A DNA stretch of 32,106 nt. It comes from an uncultured Lachnospiraceae bacterium (lineage in GTDB: Bacteria; Bacillota; Clostridia; Lachnospirales; Lachnospiraceae). Each line of letters begins with the position of its first letter. Positions within the stretch are counted from its first letter, which is position 1. The notes under the pieces are model-generated. The model was given only the letters and a program-made list of their open reading frames with translations, was not told the DNA's origin and searched no databases. This document shows positions 1-9,128 of this stretch, piece by piece. The stretch is from contig CAMNAQ010000007.1 in NCBI GenBank assembly GCA_946531495.1, positions 1-32,106 of the forward strand, in the 5' to 3' direction. The translations under genes and the position numbers were made by a program.

Positions 1-616
1 CACAGCCGGTCCTTCCCTCCATGCAGAGCGTATCATCGGACAGCTTATATACCTTTCCGCACTGATCGCCTCGTTCCGCAAAGATCCTTATGGGAGCTCC
101 CTGGCTTTTTATTGCCATCACTTTGTCCGGATATGAGATGAAGCTTTCCCGCATCATCTTCACACCGTCCTTCGTATAACTGACGGTATGAATGCCTGTA
201 TCAATGTCCAGCTCCCTTATGTAATCAGGAATCTCCTCTATACGCTTAAGCTGTCCGCTCCAGTGCTGACGTATGCCAAGGATCTGAATGCGCTCTTCCC
301 CGTCCGGAATTATGAACAGATCTCCGAGAGGCTCGTAATGACTCTGATATTCCGGAATGCCGCACATGGTCTCATTTGCAAGATCCTCGGCCTCTGCGAT
401 CCTGCCGTTTCGTATCAGTTCTCTTATTACAGGAATGTTTTCCTTTGCGTCAGGGTTTATACGGTCGCGAGGTCCGCCCCACCATATGCTGTCATTGTTC
501 AGCTGGAAACGGTCAATAAGTGTTCCGCCAAAGCACATTGCTCCCATGAATCCATTGCCCAGCGGAAGTGCGCTGTTCCAGTCTGCCGCTGCTTTCCTGT
601 ACCAAAGTCTGTTCAT
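1..616 (-). CDS. Glycoside hydrolase family 95-like protein (alpha-L-fucosidase/galactosidase type), N-terminal part, cut by left window edge
   Basis: Reverse-strand frame from ATG at 616 is open to position 1: MNRLWYRKAAADWNSALPLGNGFMGAMCFGGTLIDRFQLNNDSIWWGGPRDRINPDAKENIP..., the characteristic GH95 N-terminus. GGGGG RBS just upstream. Absent from the ORF track, probably because no stop lies in the window. Confidence 0.85.
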   Translation of the reverse strand, partial: MNRLWYRKAAADWNSALPLGNGFMGAMCFGGTLIDRFQLNNDSIWWGGPRDRINPDAKENIPVIRELIRNGRIAEAEDLANETMCGIPEYQSHYEPLGDLFIIPDGEERIQILGIRQHWSGQLKRIEEIPDYIRELDIDTGIHTVSYTKDGVKMMRESFISYPDKVMAIKSQGAPIRIFAERGDQCGKVYKLSDDTLCMEGRTGC

Positions 617-733
617 CTTTAACCCCCTGCAAAAACACAAATTCAAGTCATCATCATCCAAAATATTTGCTTTTCTTACGGCCTTTTCTTATGGCGTCTT
701 ATTCCGGTCATATGGTTTCCTGCCACCACTTAT

Positions 734-766
734 AAAAATTCGGGACAAAAAAACTTTGTCCCGAAT
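734..766 (-). terminator. Rho-independent terminator downstream of the GH10-esterase gene
   Basis: Perfect 12-bp inverted repeat attcgggacaaa / tttgtcccgaat (738-749/755-766) with a 5-nt loop, followed on the minus strand by a T-run. Confidence 0.85.
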
Positions 767-770
767 CATA

Positions 771-2843
771 TCAGATTCTCTTTATCCATGCCTGCGCAAG
801 ATCCGTCCAGAGGCCAACATCCTCTTTCAGGCTCATATCGATACCGTTTGCCGGCATTTCCTTTCCGCTGAAGAACTGCTCTATCAGCTCTTCCTTTCTC
901 TTATCGGATACGTTTATTCCCTTGCCATCCTTTACGGCATGTACAGCGCGCATGGTCTGCTCCATGGTATTGTTCCATCCATCCGGAGACCATCCTCTGA
1001 AATAATACTTATTCGCAACGGATAGTCCGTGGAATCCGTCCGGGAAAACATAATGGGCAAATTTCACTCCAGCTTTCCTGAGTGCCATGGCAAAAAGATA
1101 ACTGTTTTCCACGGGAACAAGGTCGTCTGCTGCGGTCTGCCAGATAAAGCACTGGGGAGTATTCTCGATCACATGCTTTTCAAGAGAGAAATAATCAAGT
1201 TCCTCTGCGGTGGCATCATCCCCAAGGAGTGCCCTGAAGGAATCCCTGTGTGCATATTCTCCCGAGGTGATAACGGGATAAGAAAGGATGACCCCGTCAG
1301 GTCTGTTTGAGATCTTATCAAGCTCAGGATCCTGATCCTTCACATCGCCAAAATGTACGGCAAGACTTCCGCATACATGGGCTCCTGCAGAAAATCCGCA
1401 GATGACAAGCTTCCTTCCGTCTATGTTATATTCTTCAGCATTATGCCTTATAAATCTCACTGCTCTGGAGATATCTTCAAGGGGCTGCTTTTTCAGAGGC
1501 ACAGACATTGTGATGTCCGTTGTGTAGGTAAGGACAAATGCATTCATTCCTCTGTTATAGAATTCCATTGCAGCGATTTCGGCCTCATGAGGAACCACCA
1601 TGCAATATCCGCCCCCGGGCACCACAAGCATGCAGTCGCGCCCTTCATCATCATTATGAAGATAAGCGAATATATTCGGAGTAAATCCGTAGGAAGCTGC
1701 ATAATCATATTCACCGTCATTCCATATATTCTTACGGAACTTTTTTATCTCAGGCTTGCCCAGTCCGGTTATTTCATAATCCGAATCGGGATATCCGGCT
1801 TCCCACTTATCTATTTTCTCCTCGGGAAGCACAACCTTAAGAACCGAATAATATGCTTCCTTTGCCTTACTCTTTCCTGCAAACAGCAGCGGGTAACTGG
1901 TCTCTCTTCTAAAGCCAGTAAGCCAGCTGTCTTCATCCTTGAGATTCCAAAATGTCACGGATGTCACATTTGCCTTGCCGGACTTCTTTGCCTCTACATA
2001 TATCCTGAAAAACTCCGCATATCTCTCACCAAGCGCCTTCATAGACTCTTCGGAAGGATCGGCGTTGTGCAGATCCAGCTCCGTGATATTAATCTTAAGT
2101 CCGAGGCCGCCGTACATTTCAAGAGCCTTGCGGTAATCATCATACCCCGGATGATCCATGAGAAGATGGGACTGCATTCCCATTCCGTCCACAAGTCCTT
2201 TTTCCTGAAGGGGCTTGAGGATATTGGCAATGATAAAATCCCTTTTCCATTCAAGGGCAGTCTCATAATCGTTATAGAAAAGATCCACGCCTTCCGCAGC
2301 GTATTTTCTGGCAAATTCGAATGCCTTGATCACAAAATCGTTTCCGACTGTTTTAGTCCAGAATGATTTTCTGAAATCTCCGTCATCAACCGCCTCATTT
2401 ACAACATCCCATGCATAGATGATGCCCGGATACTGAGTCTGTACAAAATCCAGGACTCCGTGAATATAACTCTCCAGACGGGCAAGCATGGTATCTCTGT
2501 CTGCAAGAGGGAAGTTCTCATTGTAATGCTGACAGAAGAACCACTTGGGGGTCTGGTTGTGCCATACAAGAGTATGACCACGCATTGGTATTTTGCTCGA
2601 TGCGGCAAATTCCAGATAAGGCTTTGCTTTTTCAAAGCAGAGTGCAGGTTCAAGATCGTATCTGTCCGGATCCGACTTGCATTTATCCTCATCAAGATAA
2701 TACATGGGCTTCATATCGTTTTCGCAGGTGAAGCTGTTAAACTGGGCATTCAGCAGCTTCATATCTGCAGGTGTATGCAGATTCTTCCATGAAATGGCTG
2801 CTCCTATTTTAAAATACTGCTCATAAGCTGTTTTTAGATTCAT
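771..2843 (-). CDS. Bifunctional GH10 endo-xylanase fused to a C-terminal alpha/beta-hydrolase esterase (no signal peptide)
   Basis: GH10 motifs GHTLVWHNQTPKWF, WDVVNEAVDDG, NITELDLH; C-terminal half has VVPGGGY, GFSAG nucleophile elbow and DGFHG catalytic-His context. N-terminus MNLKTAYEQYFKIGAAIS lacks a signal peptide. Confidence 0.9.
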   Translation of the reverse strand: MNLKTAYEQYFKIGAAISWKNLHTPADMKLLNAQFNSFTCENDMKPMYYLDEDKCKSDPDRYDLEPALCFEKAKPYLEFAASSKIPMRGHTLVWHNQTPKWFFCQHYNENFPLADRDTMLARLESYIHGVLDFVQTQYPGIIYAWDVVNEAVDDGDFRKSFWTKTVGNDFVIKAFEFARKYAAEGVDLFYNDYETALEWKRDFIIANILKPLQEKGLVDGMGMQSHLLMDHPGYDDYRKALEMYGGLGLKINITELDLHNADPSEESMKALGERYAEFFRIYVEAKKSGKANVTSVTFWNLKDEDSWLTGFRRETSYPLLFAGKSKAKEAYYSVLKVVLPEEKIDKWEAGYPDSDYEITGLGKPEIKKFRKNIWNDGEYDYAASYGFTPNIFAYLHNDDEGRDCMLVVPGGGYCMVVPHEAEIAAMEFYNRGMNAFVLTYTTDITMSVPLKKQPLEDISRAVRFIRHNAEEYNIDGRKLVICGFSAGAHVCGSLAVHFGDVKDQDPELDKISNRPDGVILSYPVITSGEYAHRDSFRALLGDDATAEELDYFSLEKHVIENTPQCFIWQTAADDLVPVENSYLFAMALRKAGVKFAHYVFPDGFHGLSVANKYYFRGWSPDGWNNTMEQTMRAVHAVKDGKGINVSDKRKEELIEQFFSGKEMPANGIDMSLKEDVGLWTDLAQAWIKRI

Positions 2844-2904
2844 ATTATTTCCCCTTATGCATCAAAAGATCTACAGTCCTCCGCTCTCATACAGGATTTA
2901 AGTC

Positions 2905-3807
2905 TCAGCGGTTCAGAAGCTCCCGTACCTCTTCAAGTCTTGGAGGATTCAGCGGAAGCGGGAATCTGGAGATTGCGATTGCAGAGCATGCACTTGCAAA
3001 TCTTACGATTTCTTCATCGCTCATTCCCTTTAATAATCCATATACGCAGCCTGCCTTGAAGGTATCTCCCGCACCCAGCGTGCTCTTGACCTCCACATCA
3101 AAGGGCTTCATATAGTGGATCTCTTCACCCTTTCTTGCGTAGAGCATATCTCCGCCGCCCTGGGTTATGATGGTAAGACCTTCCGTTTCATTCTGCATCA
3201 GGCCCATTATCTCCTCGGGACTCATTCCCTTATAATGCTCGCCCGTGCACTCTTTTGATACAACATTTATCGCTGCGTTTCTGTGGAGAAACGATTTATG
3301 GTCACTGTCTATGGTAACGTAGGGGATTCCCTTGCTTATACAGATCTGGGCAGCCTTCTCGGTCTCTTCCCCGAAGAAGGGATCTATCGCCGCCACTTTG
3401 CAGCCTTCCACATCTATCTCCCTCGGGATGCTCCACCATCTCTTGCCTGATGCAAAGAGGGACTGGAATCTTCCCATGGGTGATCGGACAAGGCCCGCGA
3501 TGACCACGTAATCCATCACTCCGGGATCATCCTCTGCAAAATACATGAGGGAATGATCCACATTTGTACCCTCGTAAAAATCCCTGAGCATGGGAGCGAC
3601 TTCCGTTCCTATCCAGGTGCCGTCCATCCTTACGCCTACGCCAAGGGAATCCAGGACCGTGGCGGCCGTTCCCGTCTCGCCTCCCGGAAGAAAATAGTGA
3701 GCCTTTATCTCCGAATACTCATCCGGCTTCAGGAATCCGTCTTTAAGAAGAAAAGAATGTGTTCCAAGAACCTGCCCGAACAGATATACTTCCGACTGTT
3801 TTTCCAT
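2905..3807 (-). CDS. PfkB-family carbohydrate kinase
   Basis: C-terminal PfkB signature STLGAGDTFKAGCVYGLLKG, N-terminal FLPGGETGTAATVLDSLG; GGAGG RBS. Confidence 0.85.
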   Translation of the reverse strand: MEKQSEVYLFGQVLGTHSFLLKDGFLKPDEYSEIKAHYFLPGGETGTAATVLDSLGVGVRMDGTWIGTEVAPMLRDFYEGTNVDHSLMYFAEDDPGVMDYVVIAGLVRSPMGRFQSLFASGKRWWSIPREIDVEGCKVAAIDPFFGEETEKAAQICISKGIPYVTIDSDHKSFLHRNAAINVVSKECTGEHYKGMSPEEIMGLMQNETEGLTIITQGGGDMLYARKGEEIHYMKPFDVEVKSTLGAGDTFKAGCVYGLLKGMSDEEIVRFASACSAIAISRFPLPLNPPRLEEVRELLNR

Positions 3808-3846
3808 TGACCGTACCTCCCCGTATTTAACCCCATGTAAGATCCA

Positions 3847-4389
3847 CTACCTGCCGACTACTATATTCGGCGCAGTCACCTGCCTGTCACAGTAAGGGCA
3901 TATTCCGGTTGTGGCCGCCCTGATCTTGAGGCTCGCACCGCATCCGGGACAATCCATTCCCACAAATGGTCTGTCCTTGATCGGATCTGCGGGTATGTAT
4001 CTGTCGGTGAGGATGAACCTTACTCCCTGCGCATCATATACCAGATTGATGAGGATCTTTTTCTTTTCCCCGTAGGATATCAGGCGCATAAGCTTGTCCT
4101 GTGTGATGTGCAGATAATCCGCAACCTCCTGTGCAGGAACCGATCCGTCGGGATCTGCCCTGAACACCCTGTCCATGGATCCGAGCCTTCCCACATAGCC
4201 AAGTGTCTTCAGATAGTTGGCAAGAAGCGCCACTGTTATTCCTGTCCACAGCATGAACAGAGGAACGGTGTCGGTGGTCCCGTATTCCACCATGGTTCCG
4301 ATAAATACGAAGGTCATTGTGAATGCGGGAACTGCTATGAATGACCAGATGGCAAGCTGAAAATATAACTTTCGAAGATTAATGTACAT
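3847..4389 (-). CDS. Two-TM membrane protein with winged-helix-like segment and C-terminal zinc ribbon (paralog 1)
   Basis: Two hydrophobic N-terminal segments, VPAQEVADYLHITQDKLMRLISYGEKKKILINLVYD, then CPGCGASLKIRAATTGICPYCDRQ. Confidence 0.7.
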   Translation of the reverse strand: MYINLRKLYFQLAIWSFIAVPAFTMTFVFIGTMVEYGTTDTVPLFMLWTGITVALLANYLKTLGYVGRLGSMDRVFRADPDGSVPAQEVADYLHITQDKLMRLISYGEKKKILINLVYDAQGVRFILTDRYIPADPIKDRPFVGMDCPGCGASLKIRAATTGICPYCDRQVTAPNIVVGR

Positions 4390-4927
4390 AGTCAGACTCC
4401 GATCTCAGATAGGTGCCGCAGTGAACGCATCTTGCGCCTCCTCCGACTCTCATCTGTACCTGTGCTCCGCAGTGAGGACAGTCCACGCTAATAAAATCCC
4501 CTTCCGTTTCGGGCTTCATTATGACCATGGCGCCTTCCCAGCCGTAGGTGACATTACGGAGGATGTTCTTATCCGTAAGTACACGGATATCGCTGCGGAC
4601 TCTCTGTCCTGTAAAGCCTGTGAGCTTTTCAAATGCCGAATAGGGTACCAGGCCGTCATAATCTTCCTCGAAGATCCTGTTATACTTCTCCGCACGGTAT
4701 ATCCTTCCCTTCAGAAGTACCGCAGGAAAAGTAAAGACTGATGCTAATCCCCCTGCCATCACTGTCATGAAGCCTCCGCCTGCCAGTGCAACCATTCTGT
4801 CCTCTGCCACGTGGGTGATCATGAAGATGACGAACATCGCCGCAAAAAACCAGAAGAATGCACCTATGGCGATAAAAATATTACATATGACTTTTGTCGA
4901 AGCGATCTTAAGCTTGTTCAGATACAT
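4379..4927 (-). CDS. Two-TM membrane protein with winged-helix-like segment and C-terminal zinc ribbon (paralog 2)
   Basis: Same architecture as the 3847-4389 gene: two TMs, VPYSAFEKLTGFTGQRVRSDIRVLTDKNILRNVTYG, CPHCGAQVQMRVGGGARCVHCGTYL; overlaps it by 11 nt. Confidence 0.7.
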   Translation of the reverse strand: MYLNKLKIASTKVICNIFIAIGAFFWFFAAMFVIFMITHVAEDRMVALAGGGFMTVMAGGLASVFTFPAVLLKGRIYRAEKYNRIFEEDYDGLVPYSAFEKLTGFTGQRVRSDIRVLTDKNILRNVTYGWEGAMVIMKPETEGDFISVDCPHCGAQVQMRVGGGARCVHCGTYLRSESDYVH

Positions 4928-4944
4928 TTTTCATTCTCACGTTA

Positions 4945-4971
4945 GAAAAATGCCCCGGCATTAACCGGGGC
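4945..4971 (-). terminator. Rho-independent terminator after the PurF-like gene
   Basis: gccccgg-(6 nt)-ccggggc stem, followed on the minus strand by TTTTT. Confidence 0.85.
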
Positions 4972-4981
4972 TAAGAATTTA

Positions 4982-6388
4982 TTATTCTACGCCGTTCCAG
5001 CAGTAAGTACAGAGATCATCATGCGGAAGTCCCGTTGAATCGAGCATATCATCAAGTCTTGCATATCTGAGGGAGGTAAAGTTCATTTCTTTTCTGATCT
5101 CTTCTATCATAGCAGCATACTTCTCTGTATCCGGATCCGCATACTGCTTGAGAACTTCTTCCGTAACATTGCCGCCCTCGAGTCTTTCGATGACTCTTCT
5201 GGTGATAAGATCCATTTCAGACTTTGATCTTGAGAAGTTCAGATATTTACATCCGTATACAAGAGGAGGACATGCAGGTCTTACATGAACTTCCTTTGCG
5301 CCAGACTTGTACAGAAATTCGGTTGTCTCGCGAAGCTGTGTTCCTCTTACGATTGAATCATCGATGAGGATGATGCTTCTGTCCCTGATAAGCTCCTCTA
5401 CCGCAAGCAGCTTCATCTTGGCAATCAGATCACGCTTGCTCTGAATGGTGGGCATAAAGGATCTTGGCCAGGTAGGCGTGTACTTTATAAAAGGTCTGGA
5501 GAACGGAATTCCCGATGCATTGGCATATCCGACCGCATGAGCGGTTCCGGAATCAGGAACGCCGGCAACAATGTCAGCCTTAACATCATCCCTTCCGGCC
5601 ATTGCGGCACCGTTTCTGTATCGCATCTCCTCAACAGACATTCCTTCATATGAGCTTGAAGGATATCCGTAATATACCCAGAGGAATGTACAGATCTTCT
5701 TCTTGTCACCGGGAGCCTTCAATGTGACACAGTTGGAATCGGTGACACATACGATCTCTCCGGGGCCCAGTTCCTTATAGTTATTGTATCCTAGATTCTT
5801 ATATGCAAAATTTTCAAAGGAAATACAGAACGCATTATCCTTCTTGCCTACGACTACGGGAGTTCTGCCAACCTTATCTCTTGCGGCATAGATCCCCTTG
5901 GGTGTAAGCAGAAGGAGCGATACGCTTCCGTCAACCGATTCTAGGGCATAGCTTATTCCATCGATCAGATTTTCCTTGGTATTGATAAGAGCGGCGATAA
6001 GCTCTGTTGCATTGATCTCGCCCGAGCTCATCTCCATGAAATGGCTGAGTCCCCTGTCGATAAGATCCCTGGCAAGCTCTTCCGAATTGTTGATCTTGCT
6101 TACGGTAACTATCGCATAGGTGCCATGGTGTGAATGAATGATAAGAGGCTGGGGTTCATAATCAGAGATCGAACCGATGCCCATATATCCGTCCATCTCC
6201 TGGACCTCTTTATCGAATTTGGTCCTGAAGGGAGAATTCTCTATATTGTGGATCGCACGGTCAAAACCGTTTTTTCCGTATACGACAAGTCCGCCTCGTC
6301 TTGTTCCGAGATGCGAATGATAATCCGTACCGAAAAAGAGATCAAATACACAACTTTCCTTAGCAGCTACTCCAAAAAAACCACCCAT
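4982..6388 (-). CDS. Amidophosphoribosyltransferase (PurF)-like protein lacking the N-terminal catalytic Cys
   Basis: PRPP loop SIILIDDSIVRGTQLRETTEFLYKSGAKEVHV, GVPDSGTAHAVGYA, RPFIKY; the Ntn domain starts MGGFFGV instead of the expected CG(I/V)FG. Confidence 0.85.
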   Translation of the reverse strand: MGGFFGVAAKESCVFDLFFGTDYHSHLGTRRGGLVVYGKNGFDRAIHNIENSPFRTKFDKEVQEMDGYMGIGSISDYEPQPLIIHSHHGTYAIVTVSKINNSEELARDLIDRGLSHFMEMSSGEINATELIAALINTKENLIDGISYALESVDGSVSLLLLTPKGIYAARDKVGRTPVVVGKKDNAFCISFENFAYKNLGYNNYKELGPGEIVCVTDSNCVTLKAPGDKKKICTFLWVYYGYPSSSYEGMSVEEMRYRNGAAMAGRDDVKADIVAGVPDSGTAHAVGYANASGIPFSRPFIKYTPTWPRSFMPTIQSKRDLIAKMKLLAVEELIRDRSIILIDDSIVRGTQLRETTEFLYKSGAKEVHVRPACPPLVYGCKYLNFSRSKSEMDLITRRVIERLEGGNVTEEVLKQYADPDTEKYAAMIEEIRKEMNFTSLRYARLDDMLDSTGLPHDDLCTYCWNGVE

Positions 6389-6424
6389 GACTAACTAACC
6401 CTTTCAAACTCTTTTTGTTGTTTC

Positions 6425-6440
6425 ATGACACGCATGTCAT
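6425..6440 (-). other. Short intergenic hairpin between rpe and the PurF-like gene
   Basis: atgaca-cgca-tgtcat perfect 6-bp inverted repeat. Confidence 0.4.
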
Positions 6441-6481
6441 TTATCACTTAAATGCTAACCCCCGACATAAGAGTTTTGGTA

Positions 6482-7156
6482 TTAATTTATAAGTCCCGTC
6501 AGTCTGACGGTATTATCCTTTGCATCTCCCCTGAAGACCGCAGAGCCTGCAACGATCACATTTGCTCCGGCCTTCATGATATCAGCGATATTATCTCCGG
6601 TAATTCCGCCGTCAACCTCGATATCGGTATCAAGTCCCTCCGCAGTCATAAATGCCCTGAGTGCCCTTACCTTATCAATGGTCTCCGGTATAAGCTTTTG
6701 GCCTCCGAAACCGGGTTCCACAGTCATCACTAGGATCATGTCCGCTTCTTCCGCATATGGAAGCACGGCGCTTATCGGTGTTCCGGGCTTTATTGATATG
6801 CCGGCCCTGACCGGAACGCCCTTCAGGCTTGTGGTTTCCTTGATATGTCTTATGATACGCCCGGCATTGTCCGGATCAGCCTCAATATGGAAGGTGATCC
6901 CGTCAGCACCGCATTTGGCAAATTCCTCGACATATCTGTCCGGTTTTTCGATCATCAGATGTGTATCAAAAAAAAGATCGGTACACTTTCTGATGGAAGT
7001 CATCACCGGCATCCCGAAGGATATGGACGGGACAAATATCCCGTCCATGACATCAAAATGGAGATAGGTCGCCCCACCGCTTTTAACCGCACTTATCTGT
7101 TCTCCGAGAACAGTAAAGTCAGCTGCAAGTATCGAGGGGGCTAAGATATTACTCAT
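6482..7156 (-). CDS. rpe: Ribulose-phosphate 3-epimerase
   Basis: LAPSILAADFTVLGEQ, HFDVMDGIFVPSISFG, VMTVEPGFGGQKLIPETIDKVRALR, DIEVDGGI. Confidence 0.95.
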   Translation of the reverse strand: MSNILAPSILAADFTVLGEQISAVKSGGATYLHFDVMDGIFVPSISFGMPVMTSIRKCTDLFFDTHLMIEKPDRYVEEFAKCGADGITFHIEADPDNAGRIIRHIKETTSLKGVPVRAGISIKPGTPISAVLPYAEEADMILVMTVEPGFGGQKLIPETIDKVRALRAFMTAEGLDTDIEVDGGITGDNIADIMKAGANVIVAGSAVFRGDAKDNTVRLTGLIN

Positions 7157-7158
7157 TT

Positions 7159-8112
7159 TCAGATGAACTCCTTAACTGACTTGTAAACGCCCTCTGCATC
7201 AAGGCCATACTTGTGGATAAGATCTGCTGCGGATCCGGACTCGCCGAATACATCCTGCATTCCCACTCTCTTAACCTTTACAGGGCACTCTTCGGAAAGA
7301 ACCTCGCATACCGCAGATCCAAGTCCGCCGATAACCGAATGCTCTTCACAGGTAACAACCTTTCCTGTCTTCTGAGCACTCTTTATTATAATATCCCTGT
7401 CAATGGGCTTGATAGTGCAAATATTGATAACCTCGGCATCTATTCCGTCAGCTGCCAGCTTCTCTGCTGCACCGAGTGCGGAATCAACCATGATGCCTGT
7501 TGCTACTATGGTAACGTCCTTACCTTCCCTTACAATGCTTCCCTTGCCGATCTCGAACTTGTAATCAGGCTTGTCGTTGATAACGGTACAAGCAGCACGT
7601 CCGAATCTGATATAAACAGGTCCCTCATACTCGAGTGCCGCTCTTACAGCCGCCTTAGCCTCCACATCATCTGCGGGACACATTACCACCATTCCGGGAA
7701 TGGTTCTCATAAGAGCAATATCCTCGTTGCACTGATGGGATGCACCGTCCTCACCAACGGAGATACCTGCGTGAGTAGCGCCGATCTTAACATTGAGATG
7801 AGGATATCCGATCGAGTTTCTGACCTGCTCAAATGCTCTTCCTGCTGCGAACATTGCGAAGGAGCTTACAAAAGGGATCTTGCCGGTAAGGGAAAGTCCG
7901 GCTGCAACACCCATCATGTTGGACTCTGCGATACCGCAGTCGATATGTCTGTCGGGATATGCCTTCTTAAAAATTCCTGTTTTTGTAGCTGCTGCAAGGT
8001 CTGCATCAAGTACTACGAGCTGGGGAAATTCTTCTGCCAGATCCTTAAGAGCATTTCCGTAGCTCTCTCTGGTTGCAATTTTCTTAACGTCTGCCATTTT
8101 TATTCCTTTCAC
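7159..8112 (-). CDS. Transketolase, C-terminal (pyrimidine-binding plus C-terminal domain) subunit
   Basis: ATRESYGNALKDLAEEFPQLVVLDADLAAATKT, DCGIAESNMMGVAAGLSL, THAGISVGEDGASHQ; split transketolase C-subunit. MADVKK at 8097 is an alternative start. Confidence 0.92.
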   Translation of the reverse strand: MKGIKMADVKKIATRESYGNALKDLAEEFPQLVVLDADLAAATKTGIFKKAYPDRHIDCGIAESNMMGVAAGLSLTGKIPFVSSFAMFAAGRAFEQVRNSIGYPHLNVKIGATHAGISVGEDGASHQCNEDIALMRTIPGMVVMCPADDVEAKAAVRAALEYEGPVYIRFGRAACTVINDKPDYKFEIGKGSIVREGKDVTIVATGIMVDSALGAAEKLAADGIDAEVINICTIKPIDRDIIIKSAQKTGKVVTCEEHSVIGGLGSAVCEVLSEECPVKVKRVGMQDVFGESGSAADLIHKYGLDAEGVYKSVKEFI

Positions 8113-8163
8113 GCCGTTTAGGCATTTAATCTGTATTTTTGATCATCCTGGATTACGCTGTTA

Positions 8164-9000
8164 TCAGCCCTCTTTTGCCAGTTCCTCATCAATCTTTGCA
8201 AGATCGGCCATTGCTACAGCATACTCCTCATCATTGGGAGCCTTGCCGTGCCAGTCAACCGAGTTCTCCATGAAGGATACGCCCTTACCCTTGATCGAGT
8301 GAAGGATGATACATGTGGGCATGCCCTTTGTTTCTCTTGCGTTCTTGAACGCTGATCTGATCTGATCGAAGTCATGTGCATCGATCTCTACAACATTGAA
8401 ATTAAATGCCTTGAACTTATCTGCGATGGGATAGGGAGAGCAAACCTTATCGATGGGTCCGTCAATCTGAAGACCGTTATTGTCTACGATCACGCAGAGA
8501 TTATCCAGCTTGCGGAAGCCTGCGAACATTGCTGCTTCCCAAACCTGTCCTTCCTCTATCTCGCCGTCGCCGAGAAGGGTATATACTCTGAAATCCTTAT
8601 TATCGAGCTTAGCACCGAGTGCCATTCCTGCAGCGGCGCTGATTCCCTGTCCGAGGGATCCGGATGCCATATCGACACCTGGAATATGCATATTGGGGTG
8701 GCCCTGAAGATATGAACCGAGCTTTCTTAATGTCTTAAGATCCTCAACAGGGAAGTATCCTCTGTTTGCAAGTGCTGCATACAGTCCGGGAGCGGTATGT
8801 CCCTTTGAAAGAACGAATCTGTCTCTGTCTTCCTTTGCGGGATCCTTAGGATCGATGTTCATTTCCTCAAAATAGAGAAATGTGAAAACGTCAGCAGCAG
8901 AGAGGGATCCGCCGGGGTGTCCCGCCTTTGCGCTGTGGGTTGATGTTACTATGCCCTTACGTACTTCATTGGCATATTTCTTGAGCTGAAGATTGTCCAT
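8164..9000 (-). CDS. Transketolase, N-terminal (TPP-binding) subunit
   Basis: SAKAGHPGGSLSAADVFTFLYF, LSKGHTAPGLYAAL, GSLGQGISAAAGMALGAK, GDGEIEEGQVWEAAMFAG. Confidence 0.93.
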   Translation of the reverse strand: MDNLQLKKYANEVRKGIVTSTHSAKAGHPGGSLSAADVFTFLYFEEMNIDPKDPAKEDRDRFVLSKGHTAPGLYAALANRGYFPVEDLKTLRKLGSYLQGHPNMHIPGVDMASGSLGQGISAAAGMALGAKLDNKDFRVYTLLGDGEIEEGQVWEAAMFAGFRKLDNLCVIVDNNGLQIDGPIDKVCSPYPIADKFKAFNFNVVEIDAHDFDQIRSAFKNARETKGMPTCIILHSIKGKGVSFMENSVDWHGKAPNDEEYAVAMADLAKIDEELAKEG

Positions 9001-9015
9001 TTTCTCTCCTTTTTT

Positions 9016-9094
9016 CGCAGTTTTACTGCGGTGTTTATTTTATGTACCCCTCATCATCCGTGACCACGCGCAGTTCTCGCAAAATGCGGATGAT
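9016..9094 (-). other. Structured intergenic leader upstream of the transketolase N-subunit
   Basis: Inverted repeats cgcag-tttta-ctgcg (9016-9030) directly upstream of the RBS, and atcatccg/cggatgat (9053-9060/9087-9094). Confidence 0.4.
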
Positions 9095-9128
9095 TCAAAA
9101 CTAACCCCCGTCGTAATGATGGGATACT

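Noticed and set aside
1353-2366. 337-aa plus-strand ORF and many other plus-strand ORFs (e.g. 357-1025, 7213-8121, 29894-30571)
   Set aside because: They are antisense to strongly supported minus-strand genes and have no recognisable domain or protein-like composition; they are shadow ORFs.
6371-6388. Cys loss in the PurF-like gene as a frameshift artefact of the T-run near the start codon
   Set aside because: The Gly-Gly codons precede the homopolymer, the frame continues correctly afterwards, and other glutaminase motifs are also altered.
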